A DNA stretch of 64,000 nucleotides from Vreelandella profundi (GTDB taxonomy: Bacteria; Pseudomonadota; Gammaproteobacteria; Pseudomonadales; Halomonadaceae). The position numbers were made by a program, and so were the translations under genes. The notes under the pieces were generated by a model, which had not been told where the DNA came from, ran no database searches, and saw nothing but the letters and a program-made list of their open reading frames with translations. Of the stretch, positions 1-9,974 are shown piece after piece; position 1 is the stretch's first letter; every line of letters starts with the position of its first letter. The stretch is from contig NZ_CP077941.1 in the NCBI RefSeq assembly GCF_019722725.1, positions 1,860,001 through 1,924,000 on the forward strand. Reading direction: 5' to 3'.

Positions 1-48
1 ATGCAGATAACAATGGCATCATCGTTGCTGAGCGCGAGCTGTCACTGT

Positions 49-108
49 CTTAAGTACTATTTTAAGTGCCATCTTAAGTGCCATCTTAAGTGCCATCTTA
101 AGTGCCAT
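49..108. repeat. Tandem array, five 12-bp units
   Basis: Five consecutive 12-bp units lie upstream of the first gene. The last three are identical (CTTAAGTGCCAT); the first two differ at a few positions (CTTAAGTACTAT, TTTAAGTGCCAT). The period is a multiple of three, so the array stays open when translated, but I see no ribosome site or homology that would make it coding. The rest of positions 1-214 shows nothing else I can support. Confidence 0.9.
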
Positions 109-214
109 TTTCTATCATTATTAATCAATGTGGGCTTAACCACATCGCTCGTCAACGCTCCGCTTGCCAGGCGTGGCAGTTGCTGCCACCCTGTTAGTTC
201 ACTCTAACCGTTTA

Positions 215-2107
215 ATGACGATGCAGCCTTTGACCCACCTTGGCTCTGCCTTACTACGTACACTGCGCGATCATCTGCGTCCATTGATCGCCTATCATTT
301 ATTTTTTACTCTGCTCGCCTCGGCCCTGCTGCTGCCCGCCATTACCTGGGTGATACGCGGCCTGCTTGCCCAGTTAAATCGCACCGTAGTGACCAACGAC
401 GAACTGATCGCCCTGCTGTTTAGCCCACTGGGACTTATCGGCATGCTGGTTGGGCTTGGGTTTACGTTTCTAATTATTTACTGGCAGCAAGCCGGCATGC
501 TGCAAGTAGCGGTCAGGCCGCGAGACAACCACTATCGTCTCGCGTTGGAGGCACTCTGGCTGAGTACTCGCCGACTGCCCGCCCTAGCGGGCTTGGTCTT
601 TCTTCAGGTCGGTACGCACCTACTGCTTCTAGCGCCCTTTATGGCAGCCCTCGCTTGGCTCTATAGCGTTTGGCTAAGCGGTATAGACCCTTACTATTTA
701 CAGCGTGTGCGTCCACCCGCGCTATGGTATTTCATTGCCTGCGCCCTGCCGCTGATCGTTGCTTGGGCATGGGCAGCGTCGTGGCTCTATCTTCGCTGGC
801 TGCTGGCCCTTCCATTGGTGGCGCTGGAAAACTGCCCGCCTTGGTTGGCCTTAAAGCGTAGCGTCAGCCTAACTCAAGGCTGGCGGCGTTCTATTGGCGC
901 CGCCGTACTGCTGCTGCTAGTGATCATTATTAGTCTACCTTTCCTGGCTACGTTGCTGTTCGATCGCTTTTTTACCCCAATGCTTTGGTGGCTTCCCGAG
1001 CACAGCGCCGTACTTATTCCCGCCATGCTGGCGTATTTAATTGGCTATGTACTGCTCACCCTAACCATTACCTTTGTGGGTATTGCGACCAACGCGCTGC
1101 TCTCTGCATGCCTTTATATGCAGCTGGCTCATCATGAGCCTCGCCCCGCCTCTCCTGCGGAGGATGCCAACGCAGGCAAGCTTGCCTGGGCGGTTGAGCT
1201 TAGCGTGCTGGTTTTTGCAGGCCTGCAGGCCTGGTGGATACTCAATAGCTTTGAGATACGTGACAATGTTGCCGTCATTGCTCACCGCGGCAGCTCTATG
1301 GTGGCGCCTGAAAACACCCTTGCAGCGGTCGATCAGGCGCTGATCGATGGCGCCGACTATGTCGAAATTGACGTCCGCTTGACTGGCGATCAACAGGTTA
1401 TGCTCTACCATGACCGGAGCTTGGCAAGATTAACCGGCGATAATCGTGAGTTTGGTGATGTAACCCGAGAAGAGCTTAGCCAATATGACATTGGCAGCTG
1501 GTTTGGCGATGCTTATCAGAACGAGACTATACCGGGTTTAGATGAAGCACTTAGCATTGTGCGCGGCCAGGCAGGCTTAATGATCGACATGAAGCCATCG
1601 CCTGGGCAAGAGCAGGCGTTGGCCGATGCCGTGATAGACACCTTAAATGCTGAGAGCGATATACGTTACCGCTGCTGGGCAACCCAGCAGAGCGCCTTCG
1701 ATGGCTACACGGCATGCGGTTTTCCGAATGCGCTTTTAGCAATGCGCGTAGCCACTATGTCGCCTTCCTTACTGACGCATATTCATGAACGAGCGCCGGC
1801 GCTGCGCGTCACGCTGCTGGCACAGCTTATTCTGCCTGGAACGCTAGATAGGCGTGAATTTGATGCGCTTGGGTTGAGACACAACCGTATCACCGAAGGG
1901 GAAATTCGTTTAGCGAGGCTGTACGGTTATGAGATACATGCCTGGACAGTTAACAGCAGCGCCCGTATGTCGACGTTAATTGACCTGGGTGTCGATGCTA
2001 TCATTACCGACTACCCAGATCGTTTAACGGCGCTTATTCACGACCGCCGTGAGTTGAGCGACGGTGCGCTAATGCTGGTGAAATTGCGTAACTGGCTACG
2101 CCAATAA
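215..2107 (+). CDS. Membrane-anchored glycerophosphodiester phosphodiesterase
   Basis: The protein (630 aa from the ATG at 215) has two parts. The first 340 residues or so form a polytopic membrane region with several long hydrophobic segments, resembling the GDPD membrane domain. The C-terminal part is a GDPD/GlpQ TIM barrel: VIAHRG at about residue 354, then PENT, EIDVR and YHD, which supply the metal-binding and catalytic His/Glu/Asp residues of the family. It should hydrolyse glycerophosphodiesters to glycerol-3-phosphate and an alcohol at the inner membrane. A TTG at 164 is also in frame, but neither it nor the ATGs at 215/221 has a convincing ribosome site, so the start is uncertain. 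It converges on ggt with a 4-bp gap. Confidence 0.88.
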   Translation: MTMQPLTHLGSALLRTLRDHLRPLIAYHLFFTLLASALLLPAITWVIRGLLAQLNRTVVTNDELIALLFSPLGLIGMLVGLGFTFLIIYWQQAGMLQVAVRPRDNHYRLALEALWLSTRRLPALAGLVFLQVGTHLLLLAPFMAALAWLYSVWLSGIDPYYLQRVRPPALWYFIACALPLIVAWAWAASWLYLRWLLALPLVALENCPPWLALKRSVSLTQGWRRSIGAAVLLLLVIIISLPFLATLLFDRFFTPMLWWLPEHSAVLIPAMLAYLIGYVLLTLTITFVGIATNALLSACLYMQLAHHEPRPASPAEDANAGKLAWAVELSVLVFAGLQAWWILNSFEIRDNVAVIAHRGSSMVAPENTLAAVDQALIDGADYVEIDVRLTGDQQVMLYHDRSLARLTGDNREFGDVTREELSQYDIGSWFGDAYQNETIPGLDEALSIVRGQAGLMIDMKPSPGQEQALADAVIDTLNAESDIRYRCWATQQSAFDGYTACGFPNALLAMRVATMSPSLLTHIHERAPALRVTLLAQLILPGTLDRREFDALGLRHNRITEGEIRLARLYGYEIHAWTVNSSARMSTLIDLGVDAIITDYPDRLTALIHDRRELSDGALMLVKLRNWLRQ

Positions 2108-2111
2108 ACCG

Positions 2112-3902
2112 CTAATCACCCATCACTACGCCTTCACGCCGCGGGTCAGCGCCACCAAACAGCGTGCCGTCTTTACGGCGCATAATGGCCTGCAGGCCGC
2201 TGGTCAACTCACGCTCGCTCACGGTGTGGCCGCGCTCGCGAAGCGCATCTATAGTGGCCTCAGAAAAACGCCCCTCCTCAACAAACACATCACCGCCTAA
2301 GGTAATCGCATGAGGTAGGTTCAGTGCTTCTTGCGCATTGAGCCCCCAGTCGCGCAGCGCGACCAAGGTACGAGCCGTGTAGTGAATAATCGCTGCACCG
2401 CCCGGAGAGCCTAAGCTTGCCACCAGCTCGCCGCTCTCTTGGTCAAACACGAGCGTTGGGCTCATGCTTGAGCGCGGCCGCTTGCCTGGCTCGACCCGGT
2501 TAGCCACCGGCTCCCCGTCCACCTCAGGCTCAAATGAGAAATCGGTCAGCTCATTATTAAGGAAGAAACCACCGGCTAAGCCTGTCCCGCCGTCGGATAA
2601 TATCCGTGAGCCAAACGCTTGTTCAATGGTGGTGGTCATCGCGACGGCATTGCCGTCTTCGTCAATAATACTAATGTGACTCGTGCCATATTCCGGCTGG
2701 TCTGGCTGAGAAGCCCAGGTTATCGCCAGCTCACCAGGATTACCGGGCTCGGCGCTGTCGCCCATGCTCTTCTCGCCAATCAGCGCGCTGCGCTGCTGAA
2801 GATATTCAGGTGCCAGCATCGACGACCAGGCGCCACCGGGTGCGTCTACAAAGTCGGGGTCGGCAATATAACGGCCACGATCTGCAAAGGCTAAACGCGA
2901 GGCTTCTAAAAACTGATGCAGCCATCCGCTGCTAGCAGCACCATTATCTAACGGCGCTTCCAGTAACGGCTGCTGATCTAACATACCTAGAATCTGCATG
3001 ACGGTAAGATGGCCGGACGAAGGCGGTGGAAAACCGCATACTTCCCACTGCTGCCAAGGCGTGCACAGCGGCTCGCGGTCGACGGCTTCATAGCCGCTCA
3101 TGTCATCAAGGGTCAAGCTGCCGGGACGCTCAGGGTGGTTCTGAACCAGCGCTACGATATCCTCTGCCACCGCGCCTTCATTTAAAGCATCGCTGCCTTC
3201 GGCTGCTACGCGCCGCAATATTTCTGCTAAGGCAGGATTTTTAAGCGTTTCACCCACGGCGATGGGCTCGCCTTCTGCATCGTAGTAAAACTGGCGGGCT
3301 AGAGCGTCTTGGCGCAAGTATTCATCGCTGGCAAGGGTCGTATGCAGGCGATTGCTAACAGCGAACCCTTCCTCGGCCAGAGTAATGGCGGGTTTAAACA
3401 GCTCTGCCCAAGCCAGCTCGCCGTGCTCAGCATGCGCTTTTTCCAGCATCCGCAGCGTACCCGGCACACCGACTGAAAGCCCGCTGGCCACCGCATCCAT
3501 AAACGCTAAGGGCTCGCCATCTTCCATGAATAGCTCGCCGGTTACGCCTTGTGGCGCCGTCTCGCGGCCATCGTAGGCACGGATGTCTGCGCCATCGTAG
3601 TACATCAAAAAAGCACCGCCGCCAATCCCACTAGATTGAGGCTCAACCAAATTCAATACCATCTGCACGGCGATGGCAGCATCTATCGCGTTACCACCGG
3701 CTTTTAAAACCTGGTAGCCCGCGTCAGTCGCTAGCGGGTTGGCTGCAGCGACTGCAAAGGAGTCTGTAGACCAACCCGGCTTTTCTTCATAGCCCGATTC
3801 TACTTCAGGCGAAATTGAAGGGGCTTCATAGCTAAAACCCCAGCTATATAACGGCACTACCAGCAAACTTGGCAGTGCAAATTTCATCTGTTTTGGGGAC
3901 AT
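2112..3902 (-). CDS. ggt: Gamma-glutamyltransferase precursor
   Basis: This encodes a 596-aa gamma-glutamyltranspeptidase that cleaves gamma-glutamyl bonds of glutathione and transfers or hydrolyses the glutamyl group in the periplasm. The family hallmarks are present: DAAIAVQMVLNLVEPQSSG near the N terminus, and a GTSHIS motif near residue 406 whose Thr is the expected self-processing site and nucleophile of the small subunit. GSPGG occurs later. The frame is open further upstream to 4022, but the ATG at 3902 has a GGGAG site 9 bases upstream and starts a plausible signal sequence. The length is normal for the family. The function call is secure; the signal-peptide cleavage site is not obvious. 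Confidence 0.93.
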   Translation of the reverse strand: MSPKQMKFALPSLLVVPLYSWGFSYEAPSISPEVESGYEEKPGWSTDSFAVAAANPLATDAGYQVLKAGGNAIDAAIAVQMVLNLVEPQSSGIGGGAFLMYYDGADIRAYDGRETAPQGVTGELFMEDGEPLAFMDAVASGLSVGVPGTLRMLEKAHAEHGELAWAELFKPAITLAEEGFAVSNRLHTTLASDEYLRQDALARQFYYDAEGEPIAVGETLKNPALAEILRRVAAEGSDALNEGAVAEDIVALVQNHPERPGSLTLDDMSGYEAVDREPLCTPWQQWEVCGFPPPSSGHLTVMQILGMLDQQPLLEAPLDNGAASSGWLHQFLEASRLAFADRGRYIADPDFVDAPGGAWSSMLAPEYLQQRSALIGEKSMGDSAEPGNPGELAITWASQPDQPEYGTSHISIIDEDGNAVAMTTTIEQAFGSRILSDGGTGLAGGFFLNNELTDFSFEPEVDGEPVANRVEPGKRPRSSMSPTLVFDQESGELVASLGSPGGAAIIHYTARTLVALRDWGLNAQEALNLPHAITLGGDVFVEEGRFSEATIDALRERGHTVSERELTSGLQAIMRRKDGTLFGGADPRREGVVMGD

Positions 3903-4059
3903 CACAACGCTCTCCCGCGGTTTTTGAAATGACCAAACTATCGATGGCAGTGTCTTAAAAGCTACTTTTAAAAAACCACTGATGATAGCGATCTTTTGAA
4001 AGGGACTACCAGTCAACGGCAAAAACTACCCGATTCAGAATAGCTTATAAAAACATTAA

Positions 4060-4082
4060 CGCCCGACACACTGGCCGGGCGC
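4060..4082 (-). terminator. Probable ppsA terminator hairpin
   Basis: A CGCCCG/CGGGCG stem with a 10-base loop lies 26 bases beyond the ppsA stop on the minus strand, followed in that direction by a T-rich stretch (about 4049-4058). The stem is short and the T-run is interrupted, so it is a modest candidate. Confidence 0.5.
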
Positions 4083-4107
4083 AACATAAAGACAAACATT
4101 CTCATGA

Positions 4108-6483
4108 TTAATCGATTTTTTGGCCTGCCAGCATAAACCATGTTTCCAATACCGCATCAGGATTGAGCGATACAGAGTCAATGCCTTGCTCCATCAGCCA
4201 TTTCGCTAAATCAGGATGGTCAGAGGGCCCTTGACCGCAAATGCCTACGTACTTGCCCTTGGCTTTACACGCCTGAATCGCCATGGCGAGCAGCTTCTTA
4301 ACCGCTTCATTTCGCTCGTCAAAGAGGTGGGCCACAATGCCCGAATCACGATCTAGCCCCAGCGTTAGCTGAGTGAGGTCATTAGAGCCAATCGAGAAGC
4401 CGTCAAAAAACTCAAGAAACTCATCAGCGAGCAGCGCATTCGCCGGCAGCTCACACATCATGATGACTTTTAGATCGGAAGGGCCGCCGCGCTTCAAGCC
4501 ATTAGCCGCCAGCAGTTCGACGACGTTACGTGCCTCATCGGTGGTACGCACAAAGGGCACCATAATTTCGACATTTTCGAAGCCCATTTCTTCACGAACG
4601 CGCTTCAACGCACGGCACTCAAGCTCAAAGCAGGGGCGGAAGGCCTCTGAAATGTAACGTGAGGCGCCACGAAAGCCCAGCATGGGGTTTTCTTCGCCAG
4701 GCTCATACAGCTTGCCGCCGATCAGATTCTCATATTCGTTGGATTTAAAGTCGGAAAGCCTCACGATCACGCGCTGAGGATAAAACGCGGCGGCGAGCGT
4801 TGAAATTCCTTCGACCAGTTTATCGACGTAAAAACTAACCGGATCAGCATAGCCTGCCGTACGCAGGTCGATCACCTGCTGTAAATCTACGGGTAGCGTG
4901 TCGTACTCAAGTAGCGCCTTAGGATGGACACCGATCATACGGTTAATGATGAACTCTAGACGCGCCAGGCCAACCCCCGCGTGAGGCAAGCTTGCAAACC
5001 CAAAGGCACGGTCCGGATTACCGACGTTCATCATAATTTTAAAGGGAATTTCCGGCATGGCATCGACGCTAGAAACTTTGCAGTCAAAATCCAGCAGCCC
5101 AGCGTAGACATTGCCGGTATCACCTTCTGAGCACGATACGGTGACATCAATCCCCTCTTGCAACTGAGTCGTGGCATCGCCACAGCCAACCACTGCGGGA
5201 ATACCTAGCTCACGGGCAATAATGGCAGCGTGGCAGGTACGCCCGCCACGATTGGTGACGATAGCCGACGCACGCTTCATGATCGGCTCCCAATCAGGGT
5301 CCGTCATGTCCGTAACTAATACGTCGCCATCGTTAATCTTATCCATGTCATCTGGGCTTAAGATGACTTTAACGGCACCGCGCCCAATGCGCTGCCCAAT
5401 CGCCCGTCCGGTGATCAGCGTGCGACCTTTCTCACGCAGCTGAAAGCGCTCAAGCTTGCCGCCCTCCTGCTGAGAGACCACCGTTTCAGGGCGTGCCTGA
5501 ACGATATACAGCTCACCATCATCGCCATCCAGTGCCCACTCAATATCCATAGGCCGCTGGTAGTGCTGCTCAATCGTCATTGCTTGCCGCGCTAGATCCA
5601 TTACCTGCTGATCATTTAGGCAAAAACGAACACGATCTTTGTGCGGGACGTCGATAGTTTCCACCGACTTGCCGGCACTGGCTTCTTTGCCGTAAACCAT
5701 CTTAATCAGCTTTGAGCCCAAATTGCGGCGCAGTACCGCTGGGCGACCTGCCGCTAGCGTCGCTTTATGCACATAGAATTCATCCGGGTTAACCGCACCC
5801 TGTACGACGGTTTCGCCCAGGCCCCATGAGGCCGTGACGAACACGGCATCGCGAAAGCCAGATTCAGTGTCGAGGGTAAACATGACACCGGCTGCGCCGG
5901 TTTCAGAACGCACCATTTTCTGCACACCGGCAGATAGCGCAACGTTCTCATGGGCGTAGCCACGATGTACCCGATAGGAAATCGCGCGGTCATTGAATAA
6001 AGATGCAAACACTTCATGAACAGCGCGCTTAATATTGTCAAAGCCTTCAATATTCAGGAAGGTTTCCTGCTGGCCGGCGAAGGAGGCATCCGGTAAATCT
6101 TCGGCTGTCGCCGAGCTGCGCACCGCCACTTTTAACTGGGGGTGTTTCACCTGCAGCTGTGCGTAAGCATCACGCAGCGCTGCTTCAAACGCTGGGGGCA
6201 GCGGCGTGTCGATAATCCACTGGCGAATATTGCTACCCGCTTCGGACAAGGCCTTAATATCGTCTACGTCTAAGCGAGCAAGGGTCGCATTAATACGCTC
6301 ATTGAGCCCGTCATGAGAGAGAAATTCACGATAAGCGTGGGCCGTGGTGGCAAAGCCGCCGGGCACGGTGACGCCAGCGCCTGATAAATTAGAAATCATT
6401 TCGCCTAGCGAGGCATTTTTACCACCCACGCGCTCTACGTCCGTCATACCCAGCTGATCGAACCACAGAATGTACTCTTCCAC
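4108..6483 (-). CDS. ppsA: Phosphoenolpyruvate synthase
   Basis: A 791-aa protein of normal family length converts pyruvate and ATP to phosphoenolpyruvate, AMP and phosphate for gluconeogenesis. The domain order is an N-terminal ATP-binding domain ([11 protein letters not shown] near residue 20), the swivelling phosphohistidine domain with GGRTCHAA (His418 by my count), and a C-terminal PEP-binding barrel ending in CGQGPSD. The Thr two residues before the catalytic His (Thr416), the site modified by PpsR in E. coli, is conserved. The start codon is GTG, supported by a GAGGGG site about 6 bases upstream. The regulator gene ppsR is divergent across a 324-bp gap. Confidence 0.97.
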   Translation of the reverse strand: MEEYILWFDQLGMTDVERVGGKNASLGEMISNLSGAGVTVPGGFATTAHAYREFLSHDGLNERINATLARLDVDDIKALSEAGSNIRQWIIDTPLPPAFEAALRDAYAQLQVKHPQLKVAVRSSATAEDLPDASFAGQQETFLNIEGFDNIKRAVHEVFASLFNDRAISYRVHRGYAHENVALSAGVQKMVRSETGAAGVMFTLDTESGFRDAVFVTASWGLGETVVQGAVNPDEFYVHKATLAAGRPAVLRRNLGSKLIKMVYGKEASAGKSVETIDVPHKDRVRFCLNDQQVMDLARQAMTIEQHYQRPMDIEWALDGDDGELYIVQARPETVVSQQEGGKLERFQLREKGRTLITGRAIGQRIGRGAVKVILSPDDMDKINDGDVLVTDMTDPDWEPIMKRASAIVTNRGGRTCHAAIIARELGIPAVVGCGDATTQLQEGIDVTVSCSEGDTGNVYAGLLDFDCKVSSVDAMPEIPFKIMMNVGNPDRAFGFASLPHAGVGLARLEFIINRMIGVHPKALLEYDTLPVDLQQVIDLRTAGYADPVSFYVDKLVEGISTLAAAFYPQRVIVRLSDFKSNEYENLIGGKLYEPGEENPMLGFRGASRYISEAFRPCFELECRALKRVREEMGFENVEIMVPFVRTTDEARNVVELLAANGLKRGGPSDLKVIMMCELPANALLADEFLEFFDGFSIGSNDLTQLTLGLDRDSGIVAHLFDERNEAVKKLLAMAIQACKAKGKYVGICGQGPSDHPDLAKWLMEQGIDSVSLNPDAVLETWFMLAGQKID

Positions 6484-6666
6484 GTAACCCCCTCGCTCTC
6501 AGACGTCGACATGACCACTACTACAGTCACGAAAACCACGGACCATGAATTATTGACTGAGCTACCCTAGCACCGCGCTAACGTATTCGCCATTGGTCTA
6601 ATAGCGAAGAGAGTGGAGGATTTTTACAACAGCAGGGCTTTTTAGGCCAATTATGTAGTCAGGGCT

Positions 6667-6741
6667 ATTTTAGCCAGGATCTCTTTAGATAGGGCGTTTT
6701 TAGACAGAGCAACTTTAGACAGGCCCATTTTAGGAAGAGCC
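6667..6741. repeat. Degenerate tandem array, five 15-bp units, in ppsA-ppsR spacer
   Basis: Within the 324-bp spacer 6484-6807, the trinucleotide TAG recurs at 6671, 6686, 6701, 6716 and 6731, an exact 15-bp period. Three central units read close to TTTAGACAGRGC; the outer two are more diverged. A further TTTTTAG lies near 6639, out of register. The array sits between the two divergent start codons, so it lies in or next to both promoters. I could not place convincing -35/-10 boxes. Apart from this array I see nothing in the spacer. Confidence 0.85.
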
Positions 6742-6807
6742 ATTGCACGTTGTGCTGTTAAAGCGCTCAGCCCACAATAGATCAATCACTCACAGGCGGA
6801 TTTCATT

Positions 6808-7641
6808 ATGAAGCGTACGGCTTTTTTTATTTCTGATGGCACCGGCATCACGGCGGAAAGTTTAGGGCGCAGCCTGCTAGCCCAGTTCAGCGATGTTGAA
6901 ATCAACATGCTAACAAAGCCCTATATCGATACGCTGGAAAAAGCACAGGCGTTGGCAGAGATTATTGAAGCAACGGCCAGTCGTGACGGCCAACGCCCTA
7001 TCATCATTGACACCATTGTTGATCAACAGATTCGTAACGTTATTCGCCAAGCGTCGGGCTTTAAAGTGGATATTTTTTCGACCTTTTTAGAGCCTTTAGA
7101 GCAAGAGCTGGACACCCACTCCTCGTATAGCGTGGGGCGAACGCACTCGATTGGCAGTGACGATGTGTATATGGATCGCATCCACTCCGTGCACTTCGCG
7201 CTGGACAACGACGATGGTGCACGTACCCATCAATACGACAAAGCAGACATCATTCTGGTGGGGGTTTCACGCTGCGGCAAAACGCCAACCTCGCTGTACT
7301 TAGCGCTACAGTTTGGCATCCGGGCCGCTAACTACCCGCTGACTGAGGATGATTTAGATGAAGACGGCATGCTAAAACTTCCCAAAGCCCTCGCGCCCCA
7401 TCGTCAAAAACTGTTTGGGCTGACCATTGATCCACGTCGTCTGGCTGCCATTCGCAATGAAAGACGCCCTAACAGCCGCTACAGCTCAATCGATCAATGT
7501 TTGCAGGAGGTAGATCAAGCAGAGTCGCTGTATCGCACGATGCATATCCCTTTTATAGATGCGACCCGCTTCTCAGTTGAAGAGATTTCGACGCGAATGA
7601 TTGCCGAAACTGGATTAGCGAGGCGCTTTTCGCCCCGCTAA
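6808..7641 (+). CDS. ppsR: PEP synthase regulatory kinase/phosphorylase
   Basis: A 277-aa DUF299-family protein. In E. coli this family inactivates PpsA by ADP-dependent phosphorylation of a Thr next to the catalytic His and reactivates it by Pi-dependent dephosphorylation. The N terminus [13 protein letters not shown] is typical, and a P-loop-like VGVSRCGKT lies at residues 151-159. The genomic pairing with ppsA, divergently placed, supports the assignment. The start ATG at 6808 has an AGGCGG-like site upstream. It ends 17 bp from the convergent hpt-like gene. Confidence 0.95.
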   Translation: MKRTAFFISDGTGITAESLGRSLLAQFSDVEINMLTKPYIDTLEKAQALAEIIEATASRDGQRPIIIDTIVDQQIRNVIRQASGFKVDIFSTFLEPLEQELDTHSSYSVGRTHSIGSDDVYMDRIHSVHFALDNDDGARTHQYDKADIILVGVSRCGKTPTSLYLALQFGIRAANYPLTEDDLDEDGMLKLPKALAPHRQKLFGLTIDPRRLAAIRNERRPNSRYSSIDQCLQEVDQAESLYRTMHIPFIDATRFSVEEISTRMIAETGLARRFSPR

Positions 7642-7658
7642 TATTGAATGTCTAACAA

Positions 7659-8237
7659 TTACATGCCTTTGGGTGCAAAAATACCCGGGGCGTTGCGCCA
7701 GTAGCCTTTATAGTCCATGCCAAAGCCAAACACATAGCGGTCAGCCACTTCCAAGCTGCAGTAGTCGGCCTTTAAGCCGGGTACCGCTTTGCGGTTGTGC
7801 TGTTTATCGACCAGCACAGCCGTGGTAACGCTGGCGGCCTTAGCTTCTTGGCAGTAGGCCAAAATACCGGCTAACGTTGCGCCTTCGTCTAAAATGTCAT
7901 CGACAATAACGACATGGCGACCGGCCATGGGGACTTCCGGCGAGACGCGCCAAAAAAGCTCGCCGCCGCGCAGCTCATTGCGATAACGGGTGGCATGCAG
8001 ATAATCCACTTCTAATGGGAAGCCCAGCCGGGTAAGCAGGTGGCCGGTGGTAATCAAACCGCCGTTCATAACGCAGTAAAAAACCGGTAGCTTATCGCCT
8101 AAATCTCGGGTGATCGCTTCCGCCATACGATCAAGCGCCCGCTCTACCTCCTGCTGGGAGATTAAGCAGTCGGCGTTATCCATTAGCTCACGCATTGAGT
8201 CCAGTGACTCCAACGCTTCTTTATCCAACTTCGACAT
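7659..8237 (-). CDS. hpt: Hypoxanthine-guanine phosphoribosyltransferase
   Basis: A 192-aa purine phosphoribosyltransferase of the Pseudomonas/Halomonas type. The PRPP-binding signature VVIVDDILDEGATLAG lies near residues 107-122, and the C-terminal YKGYWRNAPGIFAPKG resembles annotated hypoxanthine-guanine enzymes. It should convert hypoxanthine or guanine plus PRPP to IMP or GMP. The ATG at 8237 has a GGAG site 8 bases upstream. It lies 51 bp after nagZ on the same strand and may be cotranscribed. Base specificity (hypoxanthine versus guanine) cannot be read from the sequence. Confidence 0.88.
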   Translation of the reverse strand: MSKLDKEALESLDSMRELMDNADCLISQQEVERALDRMAEAITRDLGDKLPVFYCVMNGGLITTGHLLTRLGFPLEVDYLHATRYRNELRGGELFWRVSPEVPMAGRHVVIVDDILDEGATLAGILAYCQEAKAASVTTAVLVDKQHNRKAVPGLKADYCSLEVADRYVFGFGMDYKGYWRNAPGIFAPKGM

Positions 8238-8288
8238 CTAACAACTCCGCGGCGGTTTAAAAATCTTGATATAGGTTAGCAAGTGCGC

Positions 8289-9320
8289 TTAGAGGGTGCT
8301 GGCATTCGTCTGACTGGCCAGCGCTTCTAATTTAGCGTGGGTGCGCCGCCAACGCCCTAGCGCACTTAATGCATCTAAGTCCGGCCGTGCGCGGCTGTAA
8401 CGGAGCTTGGCGGCGCGTTTAGCGTCGATATCTTGGCAGGCGCTCATTACCTCAAGTGCCGCGGCGCGGTCATTGCATACCAGCAGCATATCGCAACCTG
8501 CGGCTAACGCTGCACGAGCACGATCCTTAGGCTCACCGGCTTCGTGGGCACCCGCCATGCTTAAATCATCAGAAAAGATGCAGCCCTTAAAGCCCAGCGA
8601 CTCGCGCAGCATGCCTAACCAGCTAGGCGAAAAGCCTGCAGGTCGGGAATCAAAAGCACTGTAAATAACGTGGGCGGGCATGATCCCTTCTAGCTGGCCT
8701 GCCAGATGATAAAAGGGCACTAGATCATGCTGTTTAATCACCTCAAGAGGCCGATCATCCACCGGCAGCGCGACGTGAGAGTCGGCAGCGACACTGCCAT
8801 GACCAGGGAAGTGCTTACCGACAGCGGCCATCCCCGCCTCGTGAAGACCTTGCACAAAAGCACCACCCAGCGCGGCCACATGCTGTGGATCATGACTAAA
8901 ACTGCGGTCACCAATCACGCTTGATATACCGCTTTCAACATCAAGCACCGGCGCAAAGCTTAAGTCCAAACCACAGGCGGCCATTTCCATGCCCAGCAGC
9001 CAGCCAGCATCTTTTGCCAACGCGAGGCCGTCTTCTGCGTTAGCGCTGTAGCACTCACCAATGCGCGCCATGGCAGGAAGGCGTGTTAATCCTTCTTTAA
9101 TGCGCTGAACGCGCCCGCCCTCCTGGTCAACCGCGATCAATAAATCACCCCGCACGCGGCGAATATCGCTACACAGCTTGCGCACCTGGTAGCCGTTTTC
9201 GACATTACGGGCAAATAAAATAACGCCCCCTACCGTGGGTTCAAGCAGCAAGCGCTTTTCGTCGCGAGTTAATGTTGGGCCTTCAAGGTCAAGCATGACC
9301 GGGCCTAGAGGTTGAGTCAT
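8289..9320 (-). CDS. nagZ: Beta-N-acetylglucosaminidase of peptidoglycan recycling
   Basis: A 343-aa GH3 glycosidase that removes GlcNAc from anhydromuropeptides in the cytoplasm. It carries the KHFPGHGS loop near residues 168-175, with the general acid/base His, and [10 protein letters not shown] near residue 248, with the catalytic Asp, both at the spacing of E. coli NagZ. There is no signal peptide, as expected for the cytosolic enzyme. It follows the YkuD gene and psrA, as nagZ follows psrA in Pseudomonas. The ribosome site is weak (GGA). Confidence 0.96.
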   Translation of the reverse strand: MTQPLGPVMLDLEGPTLTRDEKRLLLEPTVGGVILFARNVENGYQVRKLCSDIRRVRGDLLIAVDQEGGRVQRIKEGLTRLPAMARIGECYSANAEDGLALAKDAGWLLGMEMAACGLDLSFAPVLDVESGISSVIGDRSFSHDPQHVAALGGAFVQGLHEAGMAAVGKHFPGHGSVAADSHVALPVDDRPLEVIKQHDLVPFYHLAGQLEGIMPAHVIYSAFDSRPAGFSPSWLGMLRESLGFKGCIFSDDLSMAGAHEAGEPKDRARAALAAGCDMLLVCNDRAAALEVMSACQDIDAKRAAKLRYSRARPDLDALSALGRWRRTHAKLEALASQTNASTL

Positions 9321-9420
9321 CGTGAGAAGTCCAATAAGAGGGGCGATGATTTTAGACGATCATTTATCAGTGTCAAAGACGGGGCCATTTGCAGCCTGCC
9401 CCCAATACCGCTCAGCGTCT

Positions 9421-9452
9421 TTTAGTCAAAGCTTCGTTTAGTCAAAGCACTG
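9421..9452. repeat. 16-bp direct duplication spanning a stop codon
   Basis: TTTAGTCAAAGC occurs at 9421 and again at 9437, a 16-bp offset. The second copy (9437-9452) contains the stop codon and last codons of the YkuD gene on the minus strand; the first copy lies just downstream of it. It looks like a tandem duplication of the gene's 3' terminus. Confidence 0.85.
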
Positions 9453-9974
9453 CCTTTCACCGTGCAACCAAACGGGGGTACCGGGCAACGACAATGCAAA
9501 GATAGGCAGCAAATCATTGTTGCGTAGCCGAATGCATCCGTGAGAGGCGGCGACGCCCATCGGCTGGTCAGCGGGCGTACCGTGTAGATAGATATAGCGC
9601 CGCTGGGAGTCAACCTGACCGCCACGGTTCACGCCTCTCTCTAACCCACAAAGCCACAGGATCCGCGTCAAAATCCAATCGCGCTGCGGGTAGGCCTCGT
9701 CTAACGCGGGCGAAAAGACTTCCTCCGTCCAGCGGCGGCCACGAAACACCGCATTCTCCGGCAAGCCATTGCCAATCGCCGCGCGCACGTAGTGCCAGCC
9801 ATGCGGCGTTTTACCGCTACCATTGTGCTCGCCAACACCGGCAACACCTGAAGAAATGGCGCATTCATGCAGCACTTTTGGCCCCCGCCAACAGCGCAGC
9901 CGCTGCTCGGTGGTATCTATCTCAAGCCAGATGTTCTCGGTTGGAGGTAGCTCAGCTAGCCTTGGCGTTTGCAT
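9438..9974 (-). CDS. YkuD-fold protein, probable cytoplasmic L,D-carboxypeptidase
   Basis: A 178-aa protein with a YkuD (L,D-transpeptidase) domain. The active-site motif SHGCIRL has Cys147 and a partner His in YLHGTP near residue 126. There is no signal peptide or membrane segment, unlike periplasmic L,D-transpeptidases. Cytoplasmic YkuD proteins such as Acinetobacter ElsL and Vibrio LdcV act as L,D-carboxypeptidases that trim tetrapeptides during peptidoglycan recycling. The neighbour nagZ works in the same pathway, so that role is my preferred inference. It overlaps the 3' end of psrA by 23 bp. A generic L,D-transpeptidase is the alternative. Confidence 0.82.
   Translation of the reverse strand: MQTPRLAELPPTENIWLEIDTTEQRLRCWRGPKVLHECAISSGVAGVGEHNGSGKTPHGWHYVRAAIGNGLPENAVFRGRRWTEEVFSPALDEAYPQRDWILTRILWLCGLERGVNRGGQVDSQRRYIYLHGTPADQPMGVAASHGCIRLRNNDLLPIFALSLPGTPVWLHGERQCFD

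Noticed and set aside
49-108. CRISPR-like array
   Set aside because: Units are 12 bp with no spacers; it is a simple tandem repeat.
3903-4022. 40-residue N-terminal extension of gamma-glutamyltransferase
   Set aside because: The ATG at 3902 has a better ribosome site and begins a plausible signal peptide; the extension has no family support.
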